Source: Chryseobacterium arachidis
GTDB taxonomy: Bacteria > Bacteroidota > Bacteroidia > Flavobacteriales > Weeksellaceae
Direction of reading: 5' to 3'
Length of the DNA: 64,000 nucleotides
Assembly: GCF_900129245.1 (NCBI RefSeq)
Contig: NZ_FQUT01000008.1
Span: 62,001-126,000, forward strand
Made by a program: the position numbers and the translations under genes. The notes under the pieces are model-generated. The model saw nothing but the letters and a program-made list of their open reading frames with translations, did no database searches and was not told the DNA's origin. This document shows positions 42,335-51,861 of this stretch, one piece after another. Positions within the stretch are counted from its first letter, which is position 1. The number at the start of each line of letters is the position of its first letter.

Positions 42335-43207
42335 TTATTCAATAAAGAAATTAAACTCTTTTCTATATTGTGACGGGCTTTTCTTAATGTATTCCTTGAA
42401 AGTTTTATTAAAATAACTGAAATTATTGAAACCCGATTCAAAACAGACTTCGGTAATGCTCAAAGGCCTTTCAGCAAGCAATTTCAGAGAATGGGTAATC
42501 CGGTATTCATTAACAAACTGTGTAAAGGTTTTATTGGTGATCTTCTTGAAATAACGGCAGAAAGAAGGCACTTTCATGTTCGCAAGATCTGCCATTTCTT
42601 CCAAGGTAATCTGTTCCTTAAAATGATCTTTTACATAATTGAAAATCAAGTTAATCCGCTCATTATCTTCAACCTGGGTCTGAAGATAATATTTCCCTGC
42701 ATTCAGGATCCTGTAATCCTGCGTGGAAGCAAGAGCATCAAGGATTTCTATGAACTTAACAAGCCTTTCGAGAGAAGAAGATTCATGCATTTCGACAATT
42801 TTTTTGCCGATGCTTTTTTTTATATTTTCTGAAAATACAATCCCAGCTTTTGCTTTTTCCAGTAAATTAGAAATTCTCTGCATTTCAGGAAGCTCCCAAA
42901 TGGATTCACCCAGAAAATCAGGCTTGAACTGGATTACCATTTCATAATCATTATTCGTATTTTCATTCGTCATTCCGCAATGTGGAAGATTACTGCCCAT
43001 TAAGACGAGATCACCATCCGTAAAATAAGAAATATTACTCCCGATCTGCCTTTTACCGGAACCTCCACAAACGAAAATAAGTTCTACTTCAGGGTGATAA
43101 TGCCAAACATGCGATTTGATATTTTCATTCCGAAGGAATTTTAAACTCGTGAAGCTGCTTCCGATATTCGGTTTTACTGCTTCAAAGGCTGGTGTTGAAT
43201 GTTTCAT
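42335..43207 (-). CDS. AraC-family transcriptional regulator with cupin sensor
   Basis: A 290-aa regulator: N-terminal cupin (HYHPEVELIFVCGGSGKRQIG; FTDGDLVLMGSNLPH) and C-terminal AraC double helix-turn-helix (EMADLANMKVPSFCRYFKK; PLSITEVCFESGFNNFSYFNKTFKEYI). Such cupin-AraC regulators usually respond to small metabolites and activate catabolic or stress genes. It is divergent from the small secreted protein gene at 43367, a plausible target. A TAATTTTG-like -7 is visible on the minus strand at 43235-43228. Confidence 0.88.
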   Translation of the reverse strand: MKHSTPAFEAVKPNIGSSFTSLKFLRNENIKSHVWHYHPEVELIFVCGGSGKRQIGSNISYFTDGDLVLMGSNLPHCGMTNENTNNDYEMVIQFKPDFLGESIWELPEMQRISNLLEKAKAGIVFSENIKKSIGKKIVEMHESSSLERLVKFIEILDALASTQDYRILNAGKYYLQTQVEDNERINLIFNYVKDHFKEQITLEEMADLANMKVPSFCRYFKKITNKTFTQFVNEYRITHSLKLLAERPLSITEVCFESGFNNFSYFNKTFKEYIKKSPSQYRKEFNFFIE

Positions 43208-43297
43208 ATTATCTCATAATTTCATATACAAAATTAACAATAAATATTTAATAAATTAACTTAAAGGTTAATATTGTACATAAATATGAAAATTGTA

Positions 43298-43331
43298 TTG
43301 TAGATTAACCGGATTATCCATTATAAATTTG
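43298..43331 (+). promoter_or_regulatory. Bacteroidota-type promoter of the small secreted protein gene
   Basis: TTG (43298-43300), 23-bp spacer, TAAATTTG (43324-43331); start codon 36 bases later. Confidence 0.65.
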
Positions 43332-43366
43332 CATCATAAATTATTGATAACAAAAAACTTATCATT

Positions 43367-43963
43367 ATGAATACATTATTAAAATCTGGGTTTCTTGCAG
43401 GATTTCTTTTAATTTCAGCAAGTTTGATGAGTAAAGACAGAGATTTTTCCCTTTCTTTCGGAGCGACAACAGCAAAAACTGTAAATTTTGAAGTTCTTAA
43501 TGCACAAAATATATCTTTGGTAATCTACAATGAAGCTTACGGCGAAGTATTTTCAGAAAAATTGGGAACTGAAGAATCTGTAACCAAATCATACAACCTG
43601 AGCGATCTTGCTTCAGGAATGTATTTTCTTGTAGCAGAATCTGAACAGAAGATTGAAAAATTTAAAATAAAGATTAATGCAGATAATACAGTAGACATTG
43701 AAAAAACACCTTTCGCGGAAATTAGCAAGCCTGAATATACAATGTCCGGAAGCATGGTTAAGCTTCACTTATCAGGATTAAAAGACAGTGCAAATATTTC
43801 TGTAACAGATTTTTCAGACAATATTTATTACAGCGCAACAAAAAAAGCCGTTGACGGAGACATCGATCTTACATTCGACCTTAGCCTTAAAACAGCTGAT
43901 AAATATATTATCACTGTGGAAGAAGGCGGAAATGTTTTCAACAAAATCATTACTCTCAACTAA
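43367..43963 (+). CDS. secreted beta-sandwich hypothetical protein
   Basis: A 198-aa protein with a signal peptide (about residues 1-22). The mature part has two tandem beta-rich segments resembling each other: NLSDLASGMYFLVAESEQKI and LSLKTADKYIITVEEGGNVF, like the strand pattern of T9SS sorting or DUF3244-type domains, though neither full consensus (PNP) is present. Strong promoter and terminator mark it as a well-expressed monocistronic gene. Function unknown; divergence from an AraC regulator suggests regulated expression. Confidence 0.7.
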   Translation: MNTLLKSGFLAGFLLISASLMSKDRDFSLSFGATTAKTVNFEVLNAQNISLVIYNEAYGEVFSEKLGTEESVTKSYNLSDLASGMYFLVAESEQKIEKFKIKINADNTVDIEKTPFAEISKPEYTMSGSMVKLHLSGLKDSANISVTDFSDNIYYSATKKAVDGDIDLTFDLSLKTADKYIITVEEGGNVFNKIITLN

Positions 43964-44017
43964 GAGAGGGCCATATATTTCCGGATTATATCGGGATTAA
44001 AATTTTACGTACAGTTA

Positions 44018-44074
44018 GTATTGAGGCAACTATTCTTTTTTTAAATCACGGAGAATAGGTTGCCTCAATTTTTT
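44018..44074 (+). terminator. strong terminator after the small secreted protein gene
   Basis: ATTGAGGCAAC-TATTCT and AGAATA-GGTTGCCTCAAT (44020-44036 and 44052-44069) form a 17-bp stem with one bulge, then six T. Confidence 0.85.
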
Positions 44075-44222
44075 GTTGAAATATCTCAAAAATGAACGGA
44101 TATAATTTAAAAAATACAAATCTGTACAATTTTCACATCATTTCTTCTAGATTCCTAATATTATTTTTAATTTTATATATTAATTCGCATTTTAAAATAA
44201 TTTCAAGCTGTACTGTTTACTA

Positions 44223-45632
44223 ATGATGGAAAAAGTTGTTCGATTGGTCTTTTTTTTCAGCTTATTTTTTTATTTACCGGTACTTTCTCAATCAAAAGGA
44301 ATACATAAGGAATTTAAAAATAGAGTTGCTTCCAATGGTGAACTTTTTAATATGAGTATCGACAGAGCCTATCAGCAAATCAATCAGTTAATTGAAGAAT
44401 CCAGAGCTTTGAAAGATTCTGTTTCCGAGATGCAGCTGCTGGAAAGAAAATGCAGATATTTTTACAGCAAAAACCAGGTCGACAGTCTCATTATTTCTTC
44501 AGAAAAGCTTCAGAAAGTTTCCAAAGAATATAATAATGTATATTATGAAGCAATGGGAAATATTTACATTGCAGAAACATATTCTGTGAATAAATTTTAT
44601 GATAAAGCCATTTTTTATTTAAATAATGCTTACGAAATTCTTCAAAAGGACCAGTCTAAAAGCAAAAAGATTTTTTTTGCAAAAGCCAATGTTCTCAGCA
44701 GCTTCGCCAATGTATATTTAGATAAGAACGAACCACGAAATGCAGCCAGGAAACTCCTTGAGGAAATAAAAAGCGGAAACGAATTGAAAGATCCTAAGGA
44801 ATTTGCAAGTTTTCAGTATCTGAATTATGCCAATCTTTCTAATATTTATCTGCTTTATAACCTGGATTCCGCCTATTTCTATGCTCAAAAATCTATTCAT
44901 ATAAAGCCTGCTGACATTACGGAAGACAAATCCATGATCGACAATTATAATGTAATTGGCGAATACTATAAAAAAAGAAAGGATTACAGCAACTCAATCA
45001 AAAATTTTCATGAGGCTTTAAAGATCAGTAAAAGAATAGGAATCGACCTGAATATCAATAACGTTAATAAATCCCTGAAAGAAATTTATCAGCTGACGAA
45101 CCAGAAAGACAGTGTTATTTTTTATGAGAATAAAATTAAACAATATGAACTTCAGCTGCTTCAGAGCAAATACAATTCTCTGCAGGAAGTCATCAGTAAA
45201 GATCAAAAGGAACAAAGCAGATCTTCCGGCAGAAACCTTTTGCTTTGGGGAATTTCATTGGTTCTGTTAATCGGTTGCGCTCTGTTTTTCTACTTTAAAT
45301 TCAAAAAGAAAAAAACAACTCAGATTAATCACAATCTGCAGGAAACTTACAGCCAGCTGATCACTTTACTTCAGAACAATGATCCGGGCTTCATGTTTTC
45401 CTTTGAAAATGCTTTTCCCTTATTTTCAGGGAAACTCCTAAAATTAAATCCTGAACTTCAACAATCGGAGATTGAATTTTGCGCTCTTTTAAAGTTAAAA
45501 TTAACGACAAAAGAGATCGCAAAATATACATTTATAGAAACCCGAACGGTTCAGAATAAAAAATACAGACTCCGAAAAAAGCTTGAAATTCCTCAATCGG
45601 TTGATATTTATAATTGGATCGACGGAATTTAA
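44223..45632 (+). CDS. TPR-containing transmembrane protein with LuxR-like HTH at the C-terminus
   Basis: A 469-aa signal-transducing protein: export signal (about residues 4-22), a periplasmic TPR-rich region (about 60-320; repeated patterns such as KFYDKAIFYLNNAYEILQKD and SNSIKNFHEALKISKRIG), one membrane segment (about 338-357, LLLWGISLVLLIGCALFFYF) and a cytoplasmic C-terminus ending in a helix-turn-helix (QSEIEFCALLKLKLTTKEIA; FIETRTVQNKKYRLRKKL). This direct membrane-bound one-component regulator type is frequent in Bacteroidota. The first or second ATG (44223 or 44226) could be the start. It precedes a T9SS cargo gene by 370 bases. Confidence 0.82.
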   Translation: MMEKVVRLVFFFSLFFYLPVLSQSKGIHKEFKNRVASNGELFNMSIDRAYQQINQLIEESRALKDSVSEMQLLERKCRYFYSKNQVDSLIISSEKLQKVSKEYNNVYYEAMGNIYIAETYSVNKFYDKAIFYLNNAYEILQKDQSKSKKIFFAKANVLSSFANVYLDKNEPRNAARKLLEEIKSGNELKDPKEFASFQYLNYANLSNIYLLYNLDSAYFYAQKSIHIKPADITEDKSMIDNYNVIGEYYKKRKDYSNSIKNFHEALKISKRIGIDLNINNVNKSLKEIYQLTNQKDSVIFYENKIKQYELQLLQSKYNSLQEVISKDQKEQSRSSGRNLLLWGISLVLLIGCALFFYFKFKKKKTTQINHNLQETYSQLITLLQNNDPGFMFSFENAFPLFSGKLLKLNPELQQSEIEFCALLKLKLTTKEIAKYTFIETRTVQNKKYRLRKKLEIPQSVDIYNWIDGI

Positions 45633-46001
45633 TTCTTACACAATTCATTTAAATTTCCGGTTTCACAATTATTAATATTTCAACATTTACTTTAAAATAA
45701 TATTAAATAATCAATACTTAAAAACAATTATACAATTGCTAAAGAATTAATATTTTTGTTTAATATTCTGAATTCAAAATCATTCTAATTTATAGATTTC
45801 ACATAAAAACACTGCAAATACCTTAAAAAGTATGTAATGAGTATGTGTTTTTTTGATAAAAATGTTGCCAAACTAGTGTTTATTTCAGGCAAACAATAAA
45901 TTTGTTGATAGTTCTTCACCAAAAGAATCCGTCCGAAAATCACAATTTATTAAAACTAAAAATCTGTAAAAATTTTCACACTTTTTTAAACATTCTTTAT
46001 T
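45633..46001. other. 369-bp AT-rich gap before a T9SS cargo gene
   Basis: No gene, terminator or repeat is evident. TAAATTTG at 45897-45904 is a good -7 match, about 97 bases before the ATG at 46002, but no TTG lies at the standard distance (the nearest upstream TTG is 29 bp away). Confidence 0.4.
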
Positions 46002-47369
46002 ATGAAAAACACCTCTATTTTTAATTTCAGAAAGACTTTTATGGTTTGTGGAATTGCAATGAATGCTTTACTATTTTCCCAGCAATGGAATGATGTTGGT
46101 TCTTCAGCAATTGTTTCCGCCGGAGGCAGCGGCTATAATAATTTAGCAGTTGATGCTTCGGGAAATTACTACCTTTCTTATTATGATGTTTCCGTAGCAA
46201 AAGGCTCGGTACAGAAATTCGACGGAAGTTCATGGTCATATCTTGGAGGTTCTCCCGGAATTACAACAGGCATAGCCACTTTCAGTTCTCTTACTCTTGA
46301 TGCACAGGGAACTGTTTATTACAGCAACCAGGCAAGTTATCCTTCTACCGGACTTGAATTAAGGAAATTCAGCAGCGGATCCTGGAGTGCGATGCCTTCA
46401 GCTACAACAGCAAGTGTAACCTATCAGGCGATAGCAGTTTCTCCATCCAATACACTTTTTGCCTACAGTTCAGACGGCTCGGGAACCGTAAGAAGATACA
46501 ATAACGGAACCTGGGAACAGGTTGGAAATGCAGGATTTGCAGGAGGTGCGACGTATGCAAAAATGGTCATTGGCACAGATAATAATATCTATACCTGTCA
46601 GCTTTCAGGAGGCGCTAAAGTTTATAAGATCAGCACCAATGCTTCATCTACAGATTCGTGGACACTTTTGGGTGGAGCTGCGGCCGGAACTGCCTACAGT
46701 TCAGATAATTCTTATTCTGACATCGCTTTAGACAACAATAATGTTCCTTACATTGTATATGTTTCCAGCAGCGCAGAAGGAAAAAAATTAAACGTTAAAA
46801 AATTCAACGGAACTTCCTGGGTACAGATCGGGGCGGCCAATTTTTCAGACAGTGTTGTCAACAATACAGCAATTACGGTGTCTCCAAGCGGCACACCTTA
46901 TGTGGTTGCAAGTGTTTGGGATAGCTCAAATCCAAATCATGGAAGAAATACGGTTTACAAATTCAACTCTGGAACCGGAAACTGGGACAAAGTAGGCGGC
47001 GATTTTGTTTCTGCAGGAGCATCTACCTTCAGCGACATCGCTTTTGATGCGGCCAACAATTATCTGGTCCTTGCCTATTCCGACGGCGGAACAAGAGTGA
47101 AAAGAATTTCCCTCAATGTACTTTCAGTTAATGATGTTAAAAATAAAGACAGCTTCGGAGTTTATCCGAATCCTACAAGCGGGATTATTTATTTTAAAGA
47201 TGAAAGAAAAATAAAATCCGTTGAAGTTACAAATACAGTCGGACAAATTATCACAGCAAAAATCACCGATCAGCAAATTGATATTTCCGATGCTCCGAAA
47301 GGAGTTTATTTTGTAAAAGTAACATTTGAAAATGGAAAAAGCGCAGTAAAAAAGATCATAAAAAAATAG
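46002..47369 (+). CDS. T9SS type A cargo protein with propeller-like repeats
   Basis: A 455-aa exported protein. After the signal peptide (cleavage near LLFSQQWNDV) comes a region of repeated segments of the type KKFNGTSWVQIGA, KFDGSSWSYLGG, KFSSGSWSAMP and RYNNGTWEQVGN, spaced about 50 residues and alternating with IAVSPS or IALDNNN, likely a multi-bladed beta-propeller. The last about 80 residues are a type A sorting domain (VYPNPTSGIIYF...KGVYFVKVTFENGKSAVKKII) that directs type IX secretion and surface anchoring. Ligand unknown. Confidence 0.87.
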   Translation: MKNTSIFNFRKTFMVCGIAMNALLFSQQWNDVGSSAIVSAGGSGYNNLAVDASGNYYLSYYDVSVAKGSVQKFDGSSWSYLGGSPGITTGIATFSSLTLDAQGTVYYSNQASYPSTGLELRKFSSGSWSAMPSATTASVTYQAIAVSPSNTLFAYSSDGSGTVRRYNNGTWEQVGNAGFAGGATYAKMVIGTDNNIYTCQLSGGAKVYKISTNASSTDSWTLLGGAAAGTAYSSDNSYSDIALDNNNVPYIVYVSSSAEGKKLNVKKFNGTSWVQIGAANFSDSVVNNTAITVSPSGTPYVVASVWDSSNPNHGRNTVYKFNSGTGNWDKVGGDFVSAGASTFSDIAFDAANNYLVLAYSDGGTRVKRISLNVLSVNDVKNKDSFGVYPNPTSGIIYFKDERKIKSVEVTNTVGQIITAKITDQQIDISDAPKGVYFVKVTFENGKSAVKKIIKK

Positions 47370-47414
47370 ATGATTTGAATTAAATCATTAATAATTAGTA
47401 AATAAAGTTAGGGA

Positions 47415-47453
47415 TGCCTGGGAATTTCATTTTGAAGTTCTCAGGCTTTTTTA
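47415..47453 (+). terminator. intrinsic terminator after the T9SS cargo gene
   Basis: GCCTGGGAATTTC (47416-47428) and GAAGTTCTCAGGC (47434-47446), one mismatch, followed by T6. Confidence 0.85.
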
Positions 47454-47836
47454 AATTTCAACACCGCTATATATCAATTAATACCCAAAAGCGACATGAA
47501 TCAGAGTAATCTTTATTTAAAATAATTCCAAATTATGTGAAAATAAATTAATGTAAAATCTTTTATTTAAAAGCATTTCGAAAGTTTTATTAAAAATAAG
47601 ACAAAAATTTAATTTTAAAAATTAAGTAGAAATACTGAAATTTATACAACAAGATCTGATTAATTTTGGATAAACAAAAAACTGATACGATATGGATAAT
47701 TTAAAAAGCAAAAAACCATTTCTGATAAATGAAATGGCTTCTAAAGTGGTATCCCGGAGAATCTGACAGAATCAAGCAGAACAACAATTTCCTTACACGG
47801 GAAACTGAAATACTTTAACCATTAAAATTCAACGAA
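47454..47836. other. leader region before the oxidative cluster
   Basis: No gene. TAATTTTG at 47661-47668 fits the -7 consensus without a TTG at standard distance. Between it and the first ATG lies the inverted repeat CCATTTC/GAAATGG (about 47718-47740) without a T-run, which could fold in the 5' leader. Confidence 0.35.
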
Positions 47837-48280
47837 ATGATTATCAACAAAATCCTCAACGTCGACGATTACTATTTCGACGTGTTCATGTCGATTTCAG
47901 AATCCCTCACTGGATTTTCCGTGAACGAACTGCAGTCTACAGGATTAGCCGAGATTTATTACAAGCACATTCTTGGTCAGATCGAAACCGCTACTTTCAT
48001 CGAATTTCTGAATATTTCTAAAAATGTTCTCGAAAACTCTTACAGCCAGGATCAACTGAAAAATGCTATTACCGCCGAAATCCTTTCCAATCCCGCCACT
48101 CAGGAAATCGCACAGAGCGTGATCACACTTTGGTACATGGGAACCTGGGAAGGCGCTTATGTAAATGATTTGTCTTACAAAGAAGGCCTTGTCTGGAACG
48201 TCATGCACGCTCATCCACCGGGAGCAAAACAGCCCGGCTTTAAATCCTGGAGTGTTAAACCTGTAAACAGCAACTCATGA
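47837..48280 (+). CDS. FAD-sorbitol-dehydrogenase-type small subunit
   Basis: A 147-aa protein resembling the small subunit family of membrane-bound FAD-dependent dehydrogenases (Pfam FAD-SLDH): FSVNELQSTGLAEIYYKHI, VITLWYMGTWEG and the terminal H-PPGAKQPGFKSWS-V. In other bacteria it accompanies a GMC-type large subunit and is needed for its folding or export, usually with a Tat signal; none is visible here, so this one may be cytoplasmic. Its TGA overlaps the next gene's ATG by four bases (ATGA), indicating translational coupling with the GMC subunit. Confidence 0.75.
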   Translation: MIINKILNVDDYYFDVFMSISESLTGFSVNELQSTGLAEIYYKHILGQIETATFIEFLNISKNVLENSYSQDQLKNAITAEILSNPATQEIAQSVITLWYMGTWEGAYVNDLSYKEGLVWNVMHAHPPGAKQPGFKSWSVKPVNSNS

Positions 48281-50340
48281 ATCAGACAGAAAAACCTCAG
48301 CTAAAAAAAGATGTCATTATCGTAGGGACGGGAATCGCGGGATCTTTGATCGCCAAACTTTTAACAGACCACGTTTTTGATAATGATACAAAAAAAATGA
48401 TCCACCGTTCTGAAATGGATGATTCAAAAACGTATAAAGAATTATCAATCCTGATGTACGAAGCCGGATTAGAAGCCGGACTGGAGCTGGATTCCGCATC
48501 ATCAATGGTAAATTACAATGATTATATCCGTAAATTTTACATGGAAGAAGCAAAAGTTCCGAATTCGCCTTATCCGGATCTGAAGCAGGCACCTTCCCCG
48601 AATGTTTTGGATATGCAGCCAATCGTTCCGCCGTTTCCGGACAAAAAAGGATATTTGGTACAGTTTGGTCCGATGCCTTTTGCAAGTGATGCGATCCGTG
48701 TTGGAGGCGGCACTACCCTTCACTGGCTGGGAACAACACCGAGAATGCTTCCGAATGACTTCAGATTAAAGGAAAAATACGGCCGAGCCATGGACTGGCC
48801 GATCGATTATGACACTTTGAAGCCCTATTATGAAATGGCTGAATTTGAGATCGGAGTTTCGGGAAATGTGGCAGCGCAGGAATATCCTATTAAAGAAAGC
48901 ATGGAAGAATATTACGGTAAAGATTATGTCTTCCCGATGGATGAAATTCCGCAAAGTTACATGGATCAGCAGATTATTAACGGATTGGCAGGAACTTCTG
49001 TTCAATTAAATTTTGAAGAGATTCCGTTGATGATGGTTCCGTCGCCACAGGGAAGAAATTCAACGCCAAATATTGCTTACGGAAAAGCAAAATTAATTAA
49101 AGCAAATTCTTCGGAATCAGGATATAAATTATCATTAAACAATATCGAAAACGAAGACTATAAAGCTCTTGGTGCAGTCTGGAATCCTTATCAGGGAGAA
49201 CGCTGCGAAGGAAATGCTTCGTGCGTTCCAATTTGTCCGGTTCAGGCAAAATATAACGCATTGAAAACGTTGAAAAAGGCTTTATACAAAGTCAATAAAA
49301 ACGAAAACTTACAGAGAAATCCTCACATTCAGGTTCAGGCGCAGAGTGTGGTTTACAGATTAAGTGTAGATCAGGCGAATCAGGACAAAATCTCAAAAGT
49401 TCATTTGAGAAGATATATTTCTAAAGAAAAAACAGATTTTGTTGAAGAAGTAATCGACACCACCGAATCTATCGTAATTCTTGCCGCCAATGCTTTTGAA
49501 AATCCTAAAATCCTTTTAAATTCAAAATATACCGTTATCCAGGACGGGCAAAAAATTGAGAAAACCGTAGCCAACAACAGCGATCAGGTTGGAAGAAACT
49601 TGATGGACCATATGGTTATGCTGACCTGGGGATTGTTTCCCGATCCAATTTATTCTTACAGAGGTCCCGGTTCTACGACCAATATTTCGTCTTTCCGCGA
49701 CGGGAATTTCAGAAGCGAATTTTCTGCGTGGATCTCTCCTCTCGACAATTGGGGATGGAGCTGGCCGACATTTTCGCCCGGATCCGATCTTTCAGAATTT
49801 CTAAGTGAAGGACTTTTCGGGGAAGATCTGAAAGAAGCTTTGGCTTACAGACTTTCGAGACAGGTTTTATTCCATTTCGAAATTGAGCAGCTACCCAATC
49901 CAAATAACAGAGTAACCATTAATAATGAATATCTTGATGTTTTGGGAATTCCGCGTCCTGTGATCAATTATGAATTAACGGATTACGAAAAAAGAGCGAT
50001 GGAACAGGCAAAACTGGCATCAGACCAGATGTTTGAAAGATTAGGCATTGATGATTTCACGAAATACAACGCGACAGACAACAACACCTTCGTTTACAAC
50101 AACGTAAGATATTCTTACAACGGAGCAGGACACATTGTGGGAACTCACAGAATGGGGCACAACGCGTCAGATTCTGTAACCGACAGCTATTGCAAAGCAT
50201 GGGATCACCCGAATTTATACATTGTCGGCGCAGGAAACATGACGACTTTGGGAACCTCGAACCCGACTTTAACCTTATCAGCATTCACCATCCGTTCGGT
50301 AGAATCCATTCTGAAAGACCTGGAAACCATTTTAAAATAG
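48277..50340 (+). CDS. GMC oxidoreductase (large catalytic subunit) with cysteine cluster
   Basis: A 687-aa FAD-dependent alcohol/sugar-type dehydrogenase. N-terminal FAD Rossmann motif VIIVGTGIAGSLIAKLL, GGGTTLHWLG (GMC signature), a cysteine motif C310-x5-C316-x3-C320 (CEGNASCVPIC) like the Fe-S site of FAD-dependent glucose dehydrogenase, and the C-terminal THRMG ... LYIVGAGNMTTLGTSNPTLTLSA with the catalytic His/Asn region (HIVGTHRMG). A Cys cluster normally passes electrons from FAD to an external cytochrome, but none is encoded nearby. Substrate unknown. Confidence 0.85.
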   Translation: MNQTEKPQLKKDVIIVGTGIAGSLIAKLLTDHVFDNDTKKMIHRSEMDDSKTYKELSILMYEAGLEAGLELDSASSMVNYNDYIRKFYMEEAKVPNSPYPDLKQAPSPNVLDMQPIVPPFPDKKGYLVQFGPMPFASDAIRVGGGTTLHWLGTTPRMLPNDFRLKEKYGRAMDWPIDYDTLKPYYEMAEFEIGVSGNVAAQEYPIKESMEEYYGKDYVFPMDEIPQSYMDQQIINGLAGTSVQLNFEEIPLMMVPSPQGRNSTPNIAYGKAKLIKANSSESGYKLSLNNIENEDYKALGAVWNPYQGERCEGNASCVPICPVQAKYNALKTLKKALYKVNKNENLQRNPHIQVQAQSVVYRLSVDQANQDKISKVHLRRYISKEKTDFVEEVIDTTESIVILAANAFENPKILLNSKYTVIQDGQKIEKTVANNSDQVGRNLMDHMVMLTWGLFPDPIYSYRGPGSTTNISSFRDGNFRSEFSAWISPLDNWGWSWPTFSPGSDLSEFLSEGLFGEDLKEALAYRLSRQVLFHFEIEQLPNPNNRVTINNEYLDVLGIPRPVINYELTDYEKRAMEQAKLASDQMFERLGIDDFTKYNATDNNTFVYNNVRYSYNGAGHIVGTHRMGHNASDSVTDSYCKAWDHPNLYIVGAGNMTTLGTSNPTLTLSAFTIRSVESILKDLETILK

Positions 50341-50345
50341 AAAAC

Positions 50346-51836
50346 ATGAGACAAAGACTTATCCATAAAACAGAACATCAGGAAAATAACAGCCTTTTAA
50401 GAGGTTCTTTAGCTAAAAATACCATCGTTGCAGACGCGATTTCTTTACAGTCGTTATTATTTGATTCAAAAATCTCGAAAGATGACTGGACGGAAGGTTT
50501 AAAATACCACAGCAAAACGCTGACAAACTTATTATTAAACAATCAGATTGAAGAATTTAATCAATATCTGCAATCTCAATTTGGCGGAGAAATCTCAGAA
50601 ATAAAGCCAACCGCAGAATTTTCAAGAACGGAAGTTTCTGAAGCTAAAAAGGGTGTTATCGCCCTGGATTACCGTCCGATTTTGCAGGACCTTTTACAAA
50701 CCGCCATTTTAATTGAACATTCTACGATACCACCTTATTTAACGGCTTTATATTCTATTAAGGACGGAACAAATATTTTGGCCTCACAAATCATCAGAAG
50801 TGTTGCCGTAGAAGAAATGCTTCACATGATCATGGTTTGCAACGTAATGAATGCGGTAAGTATTCAGCCATCCGTAAACAGACCGCAAAATTATCCTACC
50901 TATCCGATGAAACTTCCGATGAATGTTGATTTCTTTGTAGGCCTGGAAACATTTTCATCCAACAGTATTGCCACTTTTATCGCGATTGAAAGTCCAAGCA
51001 GTCCTCTGGTAAAAGCTCCGAAATACACTCCTGAGATCGAAACTTCCGCTTTGCTTTCGAGAAGTTCAGTTCAGAAAAATAATTTCTGGACCTTGGAAAA
51101 CATGAAAGATTTCATGATGAAAAATGTTCATACGATTGGTGAATACTATGACGTATTATTCTTTTATATTGTTGTTTTCCAAATCATTGCTTATTACAAA
51201 GAGCACGGAACATTTCCTCAAAATTTTGAAGAATTAAATAGAGGCGGCATTTTCACGGGAGATCCTGCAAAACAGATCCGTCCTGAGCAATATTACGGAA
51301 GCGGCGGAAAACTGCATCCTGTTGATGCTTTGGAAGGCGTAATCCTTGTCTTTCAGGAAATTAAAGGACAGGGTGAAGGTGCGGATGATTCTATTTTTGA
51401 TGTAGATCCGTCGCAGTTTGAAGAAGGTGCTGAACTGGCGCATTATTTCAGGTTTAAAGAAGTCTTCCACGAGCATTTCTATGTCGGCGGAGATTACCGG
51501 CCTTTCACCGATGAAAACGGAATGATGCCTGTAACGACTCCACCTGTCGGAAAACCGCTTCCTGTAGACTGGAGCGCAGCTTATCCTATGAAACCGAATC
51601 CTAAAATGTCGGATTATCAGTCAAATCCGGCATTATTTGAACAGGGAAAAGCGTTCAATGCTACCTACAAAAAATTATTGGATGCAATTCAGGCAGCTGT
51701 AGAAGGAAATGCTGAAGAACTGCCAAAATCCATCATGTATATGTATGCACTGAAAGAACAGGCTATCGGACTAATGAGCCAACCTTTGGATTCTCAATAT
51801 AATGCAGGACCAACTTTCGAATATCCTTCAAACTAA
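50346..51836 (+). CDS. ferritin-like domain protein related to iminophenyl-pyruvate dimer synthases (VioB/RebD C-terminal type)
   Basis: A 496-aa protein from the ATG at 50346, five bases after the GMC stop; an open frame starting earlier at 50190 overlaps the GMC gene and is not needed. The ferritin-like fold is recognised from ILIEHSTIPPYLTALYSI (Glu124/His125) and VAVEEMLHMIMVCNVMNAV (Glu156, Glu157, His160), plausible diiron ligands, followed by the YPTYPMKLPM segment typical of PF12902. In violacein and rebeccamycin pathways this domain sits in the enzyme that dimerises indole-pyruvate imines. The other pathway genes are missing, so a different product or reaction is likely. Confidence 0.75.
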   Translation: MRQRLIHKTEHQENNSLLRGSLAKNTIVADAISLQSLLFDSKISKDDWTEGLKYHSKTLTNLLLNNQIEEFNQYLQSQFGGEISEIKPTAEFSRTEVSEAKKGVIALDYRPILQDLLQTAILIEHSTIPPYLTALYSIKDGTNILASQIIRSVAVEEMLHMIMVCNVMNAVSIQPSVNRPQNYPTYPMKLPMNVDFFVGLETFSSNSIATFIAIESPSSPLVKAPKYTPEIETSALLSRSSVQKNNFWTLENMKDFMMKNVHTIGEYYDVLFFYIVVFQIIAYYKEHGTFPQNFEELNRGGIFTGDPAKQIRPEQYYGSGGKLHPVDALEGVILVFQEIKGQGEGADDSIFDVDPSQFEEGAELAHYFRFKEVFHEHFYVGGDYRPFTDENGMMPVTTPPVGKPLPVDWSAAYPMKPNPKMSDYQSNPALFEQGKAFNATYKKLLDAIQAAVEGNAEELPKSIMYMYALKEQAIGLMSQPLDSQYNAGPTFEYPSN

Positions 51837-51861
51837 TAAAAACTAATAAACTTAATATACC

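Noticed and set aside
50190..50345. Longer start for the ferritin-like protein gene
   Set aside because: It would overlap the GMC gene by 150 bases; the ATG at 50346 directly after the GMC stop gives the family-typical start.
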